From: JALNZU01 sp964463695
Lineage (GTDB): Bacteria; Bacteroidota; Bacteroidia; Bacteroidales; F082
Assembly (NCBI GenBank): GCA_964463695.1
Contig: CAYXCZ010000003.1
Location: 97,484-161,483, forward strand
Length of the DNA stretch: 64,000 bases
Direction of reading: 5' to 3'
The position numbers and the translations under genes are program-made. The notes beneath the pieces are model-generated. The model was given only the letters and a program-made list of their open reading frames with translations. It was not told where the DNA came from and did no database searches. Position 1 is the first letter of the stretch. Every line of letters starts with the position of its first letter. Below are positions 43,653 to 51,373 of this stretch, one piece after another.

Positions 43653-44945
43653 ATGGAAAATAACATTTCGAAACAATCCGCCCCTCTAAAATATATATGG
43701 TTATTTTCTAAATATCTTTTGTTGCTTCAAACCTTATTTTTTTCTTTCATCATAATTTCTGCCTGGCTTCCAAACGAAAATTACCGCAAAAACATCTCTA
43801 AATCTCTTTCATCAGTAATTAAAGAAGGGGATTATCCTGAACCCATGATAAAAAAACGTAAACATGGTTTGGATTACAGCATGGATGCCTTTACAATGAA
43901 TATCATTTACTCGGTTGACAATAAAAACCCTCTGAAATCAGCCATCTTAGCATCATCAAAGCATAGCGACCTTCCTGATTTAAGTAAATGGGATCAACTA
44001 AAATTCAGCATCGAGAACGATAGTATTTCCCCAAATCTAAATTATCCCAGATATTGGCATGGAGGAGCATCTCTTTTTAGATATTTTTTTCTATTCACTG
44101 ATTTTGATGGAGTTAAATGGGCCATTTATTTCATAACATCAATTTTGTTTTTAATATTTGGTTTGATGCTTTTTCAAAAAACTAACATGGTAGACACACT
44201 ATTATTTTTCCTTGGGTTTGTTTTCGTAAATAGTTATATAAGTCAATTCTCTATGCAGTTCGCTCCTGTACTGATTATTACTTTACTTACCTCAATATCA
44301 ATAATCTATCAAAATTCCAAGAGTTTTACCCGAACACTAATTATATTTTTAGTAGCTGGTGCAGCTACAAGCTTCATGGATCTTTTAACAACTCCTCTCA
44401 TTACATTTGGATTACCTGTTTTGATCTGGATTCGGATCAACCCGAATTTGTCTTTTAGTAAACATTTCGGAAAAATAGTATTAATGGGAGTTTTTTGGAT
44501 AGGAGCCTATTCCATTACTTGGTTAACAAAATGGATGTTAACAGCATTTTTCACTGATTTTCAAATATTTACAAATGTGCTTAATGAAATATCTTCTGTA
44601 ACAAATAATAGTCCGACTAATTTATTTTTACCAGTAATAAAGAATATCAATCAATTACCATTGGTTTTCATAAATATCATTTTTCTTTTCCAGATTCTTT
44701 TGTTGCTGTTTTTCTTTAAACCAAAAGGCATTTACAATGCTATACTTTATTGTCTTATCTCCTTAATCCCAATTCTTTGGTTTATAATTATGGCAGATCA
44801 TTCAGTCAGGCATTATTGGTTTACTTATCGGGCACTATCTATAAGTCTGATAGGATTATTTTATACTTTCAATGCTCTATTAGATAAAGAAAAATTTATC
44901 GAATGGATTGTCCAAAAAAGATCATTTCTCCAAAATCAGCCATAA
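43653..44945 (+). CDS. Polytopic membrane protein of unknown function
   Basis: 430 residues from ATG at 43653 (a GTG one codon upstream is less likely). About ten hydrophobic segments; a long soluble loop after the first helix contains NYPRYWHGGASLFR. The layout (loop after helix 1, then many helices) recalls GT-C-like or flippase-like membrane enzymes, but I find no decisive motif. It follows psd by 18 bases and is the last gene of the operon, so a lipid- or surface-polymer-related role is suggested by position only. Confidence 0.65.
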   Translation: MENNISKQSAPLKYIWLFSKYLLLLQTLFFSFIIISAWLPNENYRKNISKSLSSVIKEGDYPEPMIKKRKHGLDYSMDAFTMNIIYSVDNKNPLKSAILASSKHSDLPDLSKWDQLKFSIENDSISPNLNYPRYWHGGASLFRYFFLFTDFDGVKWAIYFITSILFLIFGLMLFQKTNMVDTLLFFLGFVFVNSYISQFSMQFAPVLIITLLTSISIIYQNSKSFTRTLIIFLVAGAATSFMDLLTTPLITFGLPVLIWIRINPNLSFSKHFGKIVLMGVFWIGAYSITWLTKWMLTAFFTDFQIFTNVLNEISSVTNNSPTNLFLPVIKNINQLPLVFINIIFLFQILLLLFFFKPKGIYNAILYCLISLIPILWFIIMADHSVRHYWFTYRALSISLIGLFYTFNALLDKEKFIEWIVQKRSFLQNQP

Positions 44946-45122
44946 AATCCGGCAAATATTGTTTTTTTAGGACCCCAAACTGCTTTTATAATTTTCTCAA
45001 ATGAAATTATAAAGGGCAATAAGAATTTCATTCTCTTCGCTAATTTTAATCAAAGTTGTGGTTAAAATATCAGATTCATCGCTAACGCTCAGAATAACTG
45101 TGATTTATGTAGGTTTTCAAGA

Positions 45123-45168
45123 GGGGGGGGGTCTTGGTGGCGGCGAAGCCGCCACCAAGACCCCTCCC
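45123..45168. repeat. G9 run and perfect 17-bp palindrome with 3-base loop
   Basis: Left arm 45128-45144 and right arm 45148-45164 are exact reverse complements (GC-rich, loop GAA). A run of nine G (45123-45131) overlaps the left arm. No T-tract follows, so it is more like a REP-type element than a standard terminator, though it may end transcription. Confidence 0.8.
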
Positions 45169-45184
45169 TGTTATTCTAATGCAT

Positions 45185-45237
45185 TGTCATTCTGAATCCC
45201 TCATATGTAGGAAAGTGGAGTGAAGAATCTCTCATAT
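45185..45237. repeat. Degenerate GAATCnCTCATAT direct repeat, REP-like
   Basis: GAATCCCTCATAT (45194-45206) and GAATCTCTCATAT (45225-45237) match at 12 of 13 positions. The surrounding GTCATTCTGA...TGAAGAATCTC frame resembles a widespread interspersed repeat seen in Bacteroidota and other phyla (recollection, not searched). Confidence 0.55.
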
Positions 45238-45309
45238 CTTTGCAAGATTGTCTCCAGACAAGAGTGATTTTTATATAAGGTCGGCTATATTGACTTAATC
45301 ATCTCTACT

Positions 45310-46014
45310 TTAAGCTAATAAAATGCAGAGTTCCGAAAGATTGGCTATTTGCTTATCAATCTTTAAGTGTGTTAAAACCATTTCCGGATTAAAAAACACA
45401 GCATCCATCCCTACTGCCAGCGCACCTGCTACATCCACTTCCGCGTCATCGCCCACCATGAGGCTTTCCGAAGCAATGGCCCCTGCCCTTTTCAATGCAT
45501 AATGAAAAATTCCGGGATCGGGCTTTTTAACCCCCGCTTCCTCCGAAGTGATAATTTCTTTGAAATAGACATCCATCCCACTGGTTTCCAGTTTGATATA
45601 TTGAACCTCCTGAAAGCCGTTGGTGATAATGTGCAATTGATACTTTTTACTTAAGCATGAAAGAGTTTCGATGGCCTCAGGAAATAAAAACACATTCCGC
45701 GGTGCATGATACAGGTAAAAATCTGCGAGTTTTTCGGCCAGCACAGCATCTTCAATGCCAAAATCTTTCAAAGCCAGTTCGAAACGAATGTTCCGCAGGA
45801 TTTCCTTCTCCATTTTACCCTCCCGGTATAAAGCCCATGCGGCATCGTTGTGGATATGGTAAAAACTAACAAAATCATCGAGTGAATGAACACCCATCTT
45901 AACCAGCTGAAAATACTCATACATCATCTCAAAGGTATGTGCGGCACTGGCATTGAAATCCCACAAGGTGTGGTCCAGATCAAAGAAAATATGCTTGTAC
46001 TTTAATGTTTTCAT
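45310..46014 (-). CDS. yjjG: HAD-family YjjG-like pyrimidine nucleotidase
   Basis: 234 residues: HAD motif I DLDHT (12-16), motif II TNG near 135, and motif IV GDDAEVD. The FFDLDHTLWDF start matches YjjG, a non-canonical pyrimidine nucleotidase that removes toxic dUMP/dTMP analogues. Length is normal. Confidence 0.9.
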   Translation of the reverse strand: MKTLKYKHIFFDLDHTLWDFNASAAHTFEMMYEYFQLVKMGVHSLDDFVSFYHIHNDAAWALYREGKMEKEILRNIRFELALKDFGIEDAVLAEKLADFYLYHAPRNVFLFPEAIETLSCLSKKYQLHIITNGFQEVQYIKLETSGMDVYFKEIITSEEAGVKKPDPGIFHYALKRAGAIASESLMVGDDAEVDVAGALAVGMDAVFFNPEMVLTHLKIDKQIANLSELCILLA

Positions 46015-46057
46015 GTCACATATATTTATTAACCAACACTTTGTATACTACCCAATG

Positions 46058-46597
46058 TTATTTTACATTAAACTTCAGCATCTTTTGCCGTAGCCACTCA
46101 AACACAACCACGGCTACCGCATGTGTAACATTCAATGAACGGGTTGGCCCGGGAACAGGTATGTAGACACAATAATCCATTTGTGATATCAGTTCATCCC
46201 GCATGCCTTTACCTTCGTTTCCAGCGAAAAAAACAACATTATCAGGTAATTCTGTAGTAAAAAGATTCAACGCATCTCTTGTGGTTTCAATGCCAATTTT
46301 CGTATACCCTGCCGGAATATGCTGAATGATAGCGTCATCGGATACAAACGACCAGGGAATATTGCCGACACTGCTTGCCGCTGCCCGTTTTAGCCGAATC
46401 ATGCGCATTGCCGATGAATCTCCAATAAAAAGCATCTCAGCTGCACCAATATTGTCAGCCAAACGAATCAGCGCTCCGGCATTTTCAGGGTTTCTCAATT
46501 GGTCGGCCACCAGAATGGGTTTCTTACAAAACTGATAAAGTGATTCAAAGCCTTTGTCTGCGAATAATTCGTTCGATTTAATATACTCAGTTTGCAT
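46058..46597 (-). CDS. TrmH/SpoU-family RNA methyltransferase
   Basis: 179 residues from ATG at 46597. SPOUT motifs are clear: NPENAGALIRLAD, FAGNEGKGM and IPVPGPTRSLNVTHAVAVV. Methylates the 2'-O of tRNA or rRNA; the site is unknown. A longer frame from 46663 would read straight through the hairpin at 46613-46648, so the short form is preferred. Confidence 0.9.
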   Translation of the reverse strand: MQTEYIKSNELFADKGFESLYQFCKKPILVADQLRNPENAGALIRLADNIGAAEMLFIGDSSAMRMIRLKRAAASSVGNIPWSFVSDDAIIQHIPAGYTKIGIETTRDALNLFTTELPDNVVFFAGNEGKGMRDELISQMDYCVYIPVPGPTRSLNVTHAVAVVVFEWLRQKMLKFNVK

Positions 46598-46612
46598 TTT
46601 AATTCGTTTGAA

Positions 46613-46648
46613 AAACAGAGGCCGGCTTGTAAAAGCCAGCCTCTGTTT
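46613..46648 (-). terminator. Hairpin terminator/attenuator just upstream of trmH
   Basis: A 16-bp stem (46613-46628 with 46633-46648, one mismatch, loop GTAA) ends in five T on the minus strand. It could end the 46772-47365 gene, but it is only 15 bases before the trmH ATG. The stem half GAGGCCGGCTT also occurs in the hairpin at 47666. Confidence 0.7.
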
Positions 46649-46771
46649 ATGATTGTAATTCATTCGTGTCCGGTATGATTTGCCTCGCCTATCTACATTA
46701 TTATCAGCCTATAGCTCATCGCGGAGTCATGAATAGATGGATATACCGGAAGCTTATTTCTGTAAATCTTG

Positions 46772-47365
46772 TTACATGTAAAGTTTTACAGCAAACAATG
46801 GTGCAATGATGAGAAGCTGAATGAAGACGAGCACCACACAAGCAACCATAGCTGTTATTGATGCTGCCCAAATCGCTGCCACTGCAAGTAATAAGCTTAA
46901 AACAAGGCTCATACGATAGATCAGGATATTTGTCCTGTTGGAATAAAATGGTTTGATAACCTCCATTGGAAGTTTCCCTTGCTTATTTCTGTAATCAGGC
47001 TTTTTGATATCCTTCTTTATAATAAAATAAAAAGTACTCACCAGAGATACCAAGGTGAAAATCGAAAAGATGATCGTCGAAATGAGGATCATCGAAAAAG
47101 GGCCATTGCCTTCCCAGATACCTGCAAGCATTGCGGAACTCAAAATTGCAGAAAAAATACCGTTCAGTATCATTCTTTTTCTGTAATCCTGTTTGATATC
47201 CTTTTTAATTATAAAATAAAAAGTACTCAAAAAAGATGCGAAGGCAACAATCGAAAATAAGACCATCGAAAAGCTGAAATCACTTTCCCAGTTAACTACA
47301 AGCATTGCGAAACCCGAAAATGTAAAAATAATACCACTCAGAATCATTCTTTTCCTGTAATCCAT
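46772..47365 (-). CDS. Membrane protein made of two tandem duplicated units
   Basis: 197 residues. Residues 2-59 and 60-123 are copies of one unit: each starts DYRKRMIL(S/N)GI and ends (S)TFYFIIKKDIK, with two membrane helices between. A truncated third DYR start at 124 leads into a hydrophobic C-terminal domain (about 140-197) with two more helices. No family recognised. The start ATG is clear. Confidence 0.75.
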   Translation of the reverse strand: MDYRKRMILSGIIFTFSGFAMLVVNWESDFSFSMVLFSIVAFASFLSTFYFIIKKDIKQDYRKRMILNGIFSAILSSAMLAGIWEGNGPFSMILISTIIFSIFTLVSLVSTFYFIIKKDIKKPDYRNKQGKLPMEVIKPFYSNRTNILIYRMSLVLSLLLAVAAIWAASITAMVACVVLVFIQLLIIAPLFAVKLYM

Positions 47366-47515
47366 AGCATTGAGGCATTTAAATGGTTTGACAATAATTT
47401 CGTAACAAATTAAAAATGAATGAAGTAATTGGATGTTGACATTAATATGTTTGTTTACAATTCTATTCTCTAAAAAAGAAAAAAGCTTTAAAATGTCTTC
47501 CTTACAGATTCTTTA

Positions 47516-47544
47516 CAAACATAAAGTAAATTTCTGATTTGCAA
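47516..47544 (-). promoter_or_regulatory. Predicted promoter of the duplicated membrane protein gene
   Basis: On the minus strand TTG (complement of 47542-47544) and TATGTTTG (complement of 47516-47523) are spaced by 18 bases. The start codon is about 150 bases downstream. Confidence 0.5.
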
Positions 47545-47660
47545 TAAAAGTTGTCCGACAAATGACAAAAAAAGTTTGGTTTGCGCAAGAACTTTGTCGA
47601 GATACGTATTTAAAAAAGATCAAAGGATAAATGTTTGTGTTTGGTAAAAACCGGTACAAG

Positions 47661-47691
47661 AAAAAGAGGCCGGCTTTTGCAAGCCGGCCTC
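47661..47691 (-). terminator. Intrinsic terminator of the T9SS repeat protein gene
   Basis: GAGGCCGGCTT (47666-47676) pairs exactly with AAGCCGGCCTC (47681-47691), loop TTGC, followed on the minus strand by five T. It lies 27 bases after the T9SS gene stop. Confidence 0.88.
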
Positions 47692-47717
47692 ATTAAATAC
47701 TTTAAATATTAGGTTAA

Positions 47718-50168
47718 TTAGTCAACCATTAATTTTTGAGTCGCTGTTCCGTTAGCAGTTTCAATCTTCACGATATACATACCTGCTTTGTATGCGCTGA
47801 TATCGATTCTGGTTTCCTGCTGATCAACATTACCTGTGTAAACAACCTGTCCGAGATTATTGGTGATTGTTATCAGTTGAATTTCGGTATTAGCTTTCAG
47901 ATTCAAAACACTGTTTGCTGGATTTGGATACATGGAAACATAAGCTTGTTCGCCTGTTTCATTTACTCCAACCAAAACAGTGATCCAAACGCTTACGTTA
48001 ACAAGTTCATTTGCATAATCATTACTTCTGATGTGCAATTTACCTTTGTAAACAGTTAATGGAGCTAAACCTGCAGCATTGATTCCAACAGCGATGTCGG
48101 CAACCTGGCCGGCTGTAAGTTCACCATTTGTAGGTGTTGCTGACAACCAAACATTTCCTGCATCACCTGTTAGTTCGGCGCGGATGTTCCAGTTATAATC
48201 CAATGAAAGGAATCCCCAACCTGGACCAGTTGAAATCCAACGGCCATCAGGATGAGCTGGACCTGCATCACAACCTGCTGGGAATAATCCTGCTGGCTGA
48301 TCCATCCAATAACCTACCCATAATTCTTTTCCATTAACATATAATGGTGTAGTCAAGGTTACAGTATTCCAACCAGGAAGTGGTTCAAAAGCTTGTTCAA
48401 CTAATAATGCACCAGGACCAGGAACATTGATAGATCCCATATCATACACTTGTAGTTTGTGTGAATTGGCATTTTCATTGATGTAAATCATAACCGATGT
48501 CAGGTACATTCCATTGTAAGGAGCAACCATTGAAGAAGGGAAACGAACAGCAGCACGCCATTGAGCCCCGGCTGTAAGACCAACACCTGTTGAGTTTTCA
48601 CCATCATAATTCAAAGTAACGTCTCTGTTTGAAGGAGCTGCATCACCTCTGAATGGAGTTGGGTCAACAACAAAGTCAGCAACAACTTTTCCGGTTGTGC
48701 CAGAAGGAACAAGACCTGAAGGTTGATTTGCTGCTGTTGGCATGTCGAATGATTTGGCAATGTCGAATACCAATGTACCTTCACCGGTATTGGTGATAGG
48801 CAGGTTTTGTGAAAAGACATTTCCTTCCTGAATTGTTGTGATGATTGGTGAAGTTGAAACACCGATAGCAGGATCCTGAGCACCTTCAACAAGTGCAGCA
48901 TAAACTACATTATCAAAATAATAAGTTGGGGTCATTCCGGCAGTTGAACCTGCATAGAAGTTTACACCACCTAATTGATTTGTTCCTGGCTCACCCTGAG
49001 CTTGCAGACTATATTGCCATTCATAAATCAGAGCATCATCGAAATAAACTTGTGCTAAGTCATTATCAAGGTCAATAACATTATCAACATGGAACCAGGC
49101 ACCCTGAGTGTAGGTAAATGTTGCAGCGTTGTTGCCACCTGCATGCATATAACCAGTTCCGTTGTTGTCGAAATAAATCTCAAATGCCCATTCATTACCT
49201 GGAGCTTCAAAGTGTTGGAAATTGTAATATCCAGCCAAGCCTGTTGGAACTAAAAAATCCCATGCAACTAAATATTTACCTGAAGTTTTGTTTCCTAACT
49301 TAAAAACAAGGTCATTAGTGCCTGAAACTTTAACTGAATTAGGAGCTGATTCAGCAAAAGCAGTTGAAAAAACTGCATCTTCGGCAGTTCCCGGAGCATT
49401 CGACCAGGTTGTAAAAAATTCAGGAACTGTTACAGCCACAAAAGCACCAGCTGTGTATGCATCAAAATCGTCAGCATAGATAAACTCCTCAGTAACAGCA
49501 GTATACTCAACATCATCAAGGAAATACTTTGGAGTCATGCCAGCAGTTGAACCAGCATAAAAGTTAACTCCGCCAAGTTGTTTCGTACCTGGCTCGCCTT
49601 GAGCTTGAAGGCTATACTGCCATTCATGAATCAAAGTACCATTAAAATAAACCTGAGCCCAGTCAGCATCGAGGTCGATGAAGTTATCAACAGTCATCCA
49701 TTGGTTATTGGTATAGGTAAATGTCGCTGCATTGTTACCACCAGCGTGCATATAACCAGTTCCATTGTTGTCGAAATACACTTCGAAAGCCCATTCGTTA
49801 CCTGGAGCTTCAAAATGTTGGAAGTTGTAATATCCGGCAAAACCGGTGGGAATAAGCATATTCCATGAAACAATATACTTTCCGGAGGTTTTGTTTCCTA
49901 GCTTTAGAACGTTGTCATTCGTGCCGGAAATCATAGCAGACATAACACCGGTTGAAGCAAATTCCGTAGAAAAAACTCCATCTTCTGCACCACCGGGTGC
50001 ATTTGACCATGTTGTCCAGTAATCGGGGATTGACTGAGCAATGTGAGCGCCAGCTGTGTAGCTTTCAAAGTCGTCAGCATAAACGACTGCACGGTTGTTT
50101 TGAGCATTGGCAACAAGTCCTAAAAAAGAAAGCGCCATTGCTAACATCATAAAAGTAAATTTTCTCAT
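47718..50168 (-). CDS. Secreted T9SS cargo with two near-identical ~200-residue modules
   Basis: 816 residues: signal peptide (1-22, ending ANA|Q), module 1 (about 29-223), module 2 (about 230-424), a linker with an Ig-like/abnormal-spindle-type segment (about 432-480) and a further beta domain (about 500-730), then a type A T9SS sorting domain from MYPNPANS (about 742) to the end. The modules are 201 residues apart and share exact stretches such as AGYYNFQHFEAPGNEWAFE. They look like jelly-roll/LamG-type binding folds, possibly for glycan or adhesion; no catalytic motif seen. Monocistronic, with its own -7 box and terminator. Confidence 0.85.
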   Translation of the reverse strand: MRKFTFMMLAMALSFLGLVANAQNNRAVVYADDFESYTAGAHIAQSIPDYWTTWSNAPGGAEDGVFSTEFASTGVMSAMISGTNDNVLKLGNKTSGKYIVSWNMLIPTGFAGYYNFQHFEAPGNEWAFEVYFDNNGTGYMHAGGNNAATFTYTNNQWMTVDNFIDLDADWAQVYFNGTLIHEWQYSLQAQGEPGTKQLGGVNFYAGSTAGMTPKYFLDDVEYTAVTEEFIYADDFDAYTAGAFVAVTVPEFFTTWSNAPGTAEDAVFSTAFAESAPNSVKVSGTNDLVFKLGNKTSGKYLVAWDFLVPTGLAGYYNFQHFEAPGNEWAFEIYFDNNGTGYMHAGGNNAATFTYTQGAWFHVDNVIDLDNDLAQVYFDDALIYEWQYSLQAQGEPGTNQLGGVNFYAGSTAGMTPTYYFDNVVYAALVEGAQDPAIGVSTSPIITTIQEGNVFSQNLPITNTGEGTLVFDIAKSFDMPTAANQPSGLVPSGTTGKVVADFVVDPTPFRGDAAPSNRDVTLNYDGENSTGVGLTAGAQWRAAVRFPSSMVAPYNGMYLTSVMIYINENANSHKLQVYDMGSINVPGPGALLVEQAFEPLPGWNTVTLTTPLYVNGKELWVGYWMDQPAGLFPAGCDAGPAHPDGRWISTGPGWGFLSLDYNWNIRAELTGDAGNVWLSATPTNGELTAGQVADIAVGINAAGLAPLTVYKGKLHIRSNDYANELVNVSVWITVLVGVNETGEQAYVSMYPNPANSVLNLKANTEIQLITITNNLGQVVYTGNVDQQETRIDISAYKAGMYIVKIETANGTATQKLMVD

Positions 50169-50206
50169 AAGATAAAATTTTGGTTAATTAATCAAGTTGA
50201 TAAAGG

Positions 50207-50214
50207 CAAAAGTA
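50207..50214 (-). promoter_or_regulatory. Predicted -7 box of the T9SS repeat protein gene
   Basis: The complement reads TACTTTTG, 38 bases before the ATG. No TTG at the normal -33 distance. Confidence 0.45.
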
Positions 50215-50257
50215 ACGAATTTGATAGTTAATGTTGCTACTTTTTTTAAAAAAGATT

Positions 50258-51199
50258 TTATTCCATCACCCATTTTTTTCCCTGGCAGGTGTCTCGTTCA
50301 GCAAAACGATCTTCAATCATCTGCAAAACAACATCATAACGTAAGTTATCCCATGGTGGCGTTACCAAATATCGGGGAGGCACTTCACCGGCAAAACGTT
50401 CAATTACGATGTCGGGTCTCAATAATTCACAAAAATCAACAATAAAATTGATGTATTCACCGAGCGAAAAAAGATAAAAATCTTGCGGTTGAAGTTTAAA
50501 TTCATCAGCCATTCGGGTGTTTTTAAAAATCTGAAGTTGATGAAACTTGACCGTTGTTAATGGTAGTTCAGAAATTATTTTTGCTGAATCCAGCATCATC
50601 TCCCTTGTTTCACCTGGTAAACCAAAAATGAAATGCCCACCACAAGGAATTCCTGCTTTGTGGGTGAGCTCAATTGCTATACTTGCTTCTCTGAAAGAAT
50701 GACCTCTGTTAACGCGGTGCAGCGTAACATCATACACACTTTCAATCCCATATTCAAGCATAATATAGGCCCTCGCTTGCAGTTCTTTCAAATAATCAAG
50801 TTTTGGCTGATCAATTGTATCCGGACGGGTTCCAATGACCAGGCCCACGACCAACGGGTGCGATAAAGCCTCTTCGTACAAAGGTTTTAAATCATTCAGA
50901 GGTTTGTAGGTATTTGAGTAAGCCTGAAAATAGACCAGAAACTGTTTTGCTCTGCGGTAGCGCTTGCGGTGAAACTCGATCCCCTCCTCAATTTGCTGCG
51001 TAATAGACTTTTTTGATTCGCAGTATGATGGATTGAAAGCATTGTTATCACAAAATGTACATCCGCCTATACCTTTAGTACCATCTCGGTTTGGGCATGT
51101 AAAACCGGCGTCGACGCTTATTTTCTGAACCCTTGCACCAAAAATATCCTTGAAATAGTTGGAGTAGCTTCTGTATGGCTTTTGACTTGAATCCTTCAT
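50258..51199 (-). CDS. Radical SAM protein of the YhcC (TIGR01212) type
   Basis: 313 residues. Iron-sulfur cysteines lie at C35, C47 and C50 (TCPNRDG...GGCTFCDN), a spacing typical of this family. FQAYSNTYKPL and HFIFGLPGETREMML are further family motifs. Function of YhcC is not established. It lies downstream of the POT transporter terminator, so it is probably separately transcribed. Confidence 0.9.
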   Translation of the reverse strand: MKDSSQKPYRSYSNYFKDIFGARVQKISVDAGFTCPNRDGTKGIGGCTFCDNNAFNPSYCESKKSITQQIEEGIEFHRKRYRRAKQFLVYFQAYSNTYKPLNDLKPLYEEALSHPLVVGLVIGTRPDTIDQPKLDYLKELQARAYIMLEYGIESVYDVTLHRVNRGHSFREASIAIELTHKAGIPCGGHFIFGLPGETREMMLDSAKIISELPLTTVKFHQLQIFKNTRMADEFKLQPQDFYLFSLGEYINFIVDFCELLRPDIVIERFAGEVPPRYLVTPPWDNLRYDVVLQMIEDRFAERDTCQGKKWVME

Positions 51200-51220
51200 T
51201 TATTTCAATCACACTATTTT

Positions 51221-51255
51221 AAAAAAAACAGGCCAGAAAACCCTTCTGACCTGTT
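51221..51255 (-). terminator. Intrinsic terminator of the POT transporter gene
   Basis: On the minus strand AACAGG pairs with CCTGTT and TCAGAA/TTCTGG bases extend the stem, followed by eight T. It is 118 bases after the transporter stop. Confidence 0.85.
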
Positions 51256-51373
51256 CTGAATATCATTTACAGATAATAAATTCTATAACTTTTTGGACTG
51301 TCTGTTGTTTCTTCAATCAAGGAGTAAACTCCATAAGTACAAGGAAACAGCCTTTTGACCATAGGTTATAGCT

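Larger units (their letters stand above)
44946..45309. other. 364-base gene-free patch with palindromes and repeats
   Basis: No gene on either strand. It holds an AT-rich inverted repeat (TTTATAATTT 44985-44994 with AAATTATAAA 45004-45013), a G9 run next to a perfect 17-bp palindrome (45123-45168), and a degenerate direct repeat (45194-45237). It lies between two convergent units. Confidence 0.7.
47366..47717. other. 352-base gene-free gap with a promoter and a terminator
   Basis: No gene. It contains the minus-strand promoter of the duplicated membrane protein (47516-47544), leaving a leader of about 150 bases, and the terminator of the T9SS gene at 47661-47691. Confidence 0.6.

Noticed and set aside
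45123..45168. CRISPR or tRNA-like structure in the GC-rich palindrome
   Set aside because: There is only one palindrome, no spaced repeat array, and no cloverleaf; it is a simple hairpin.
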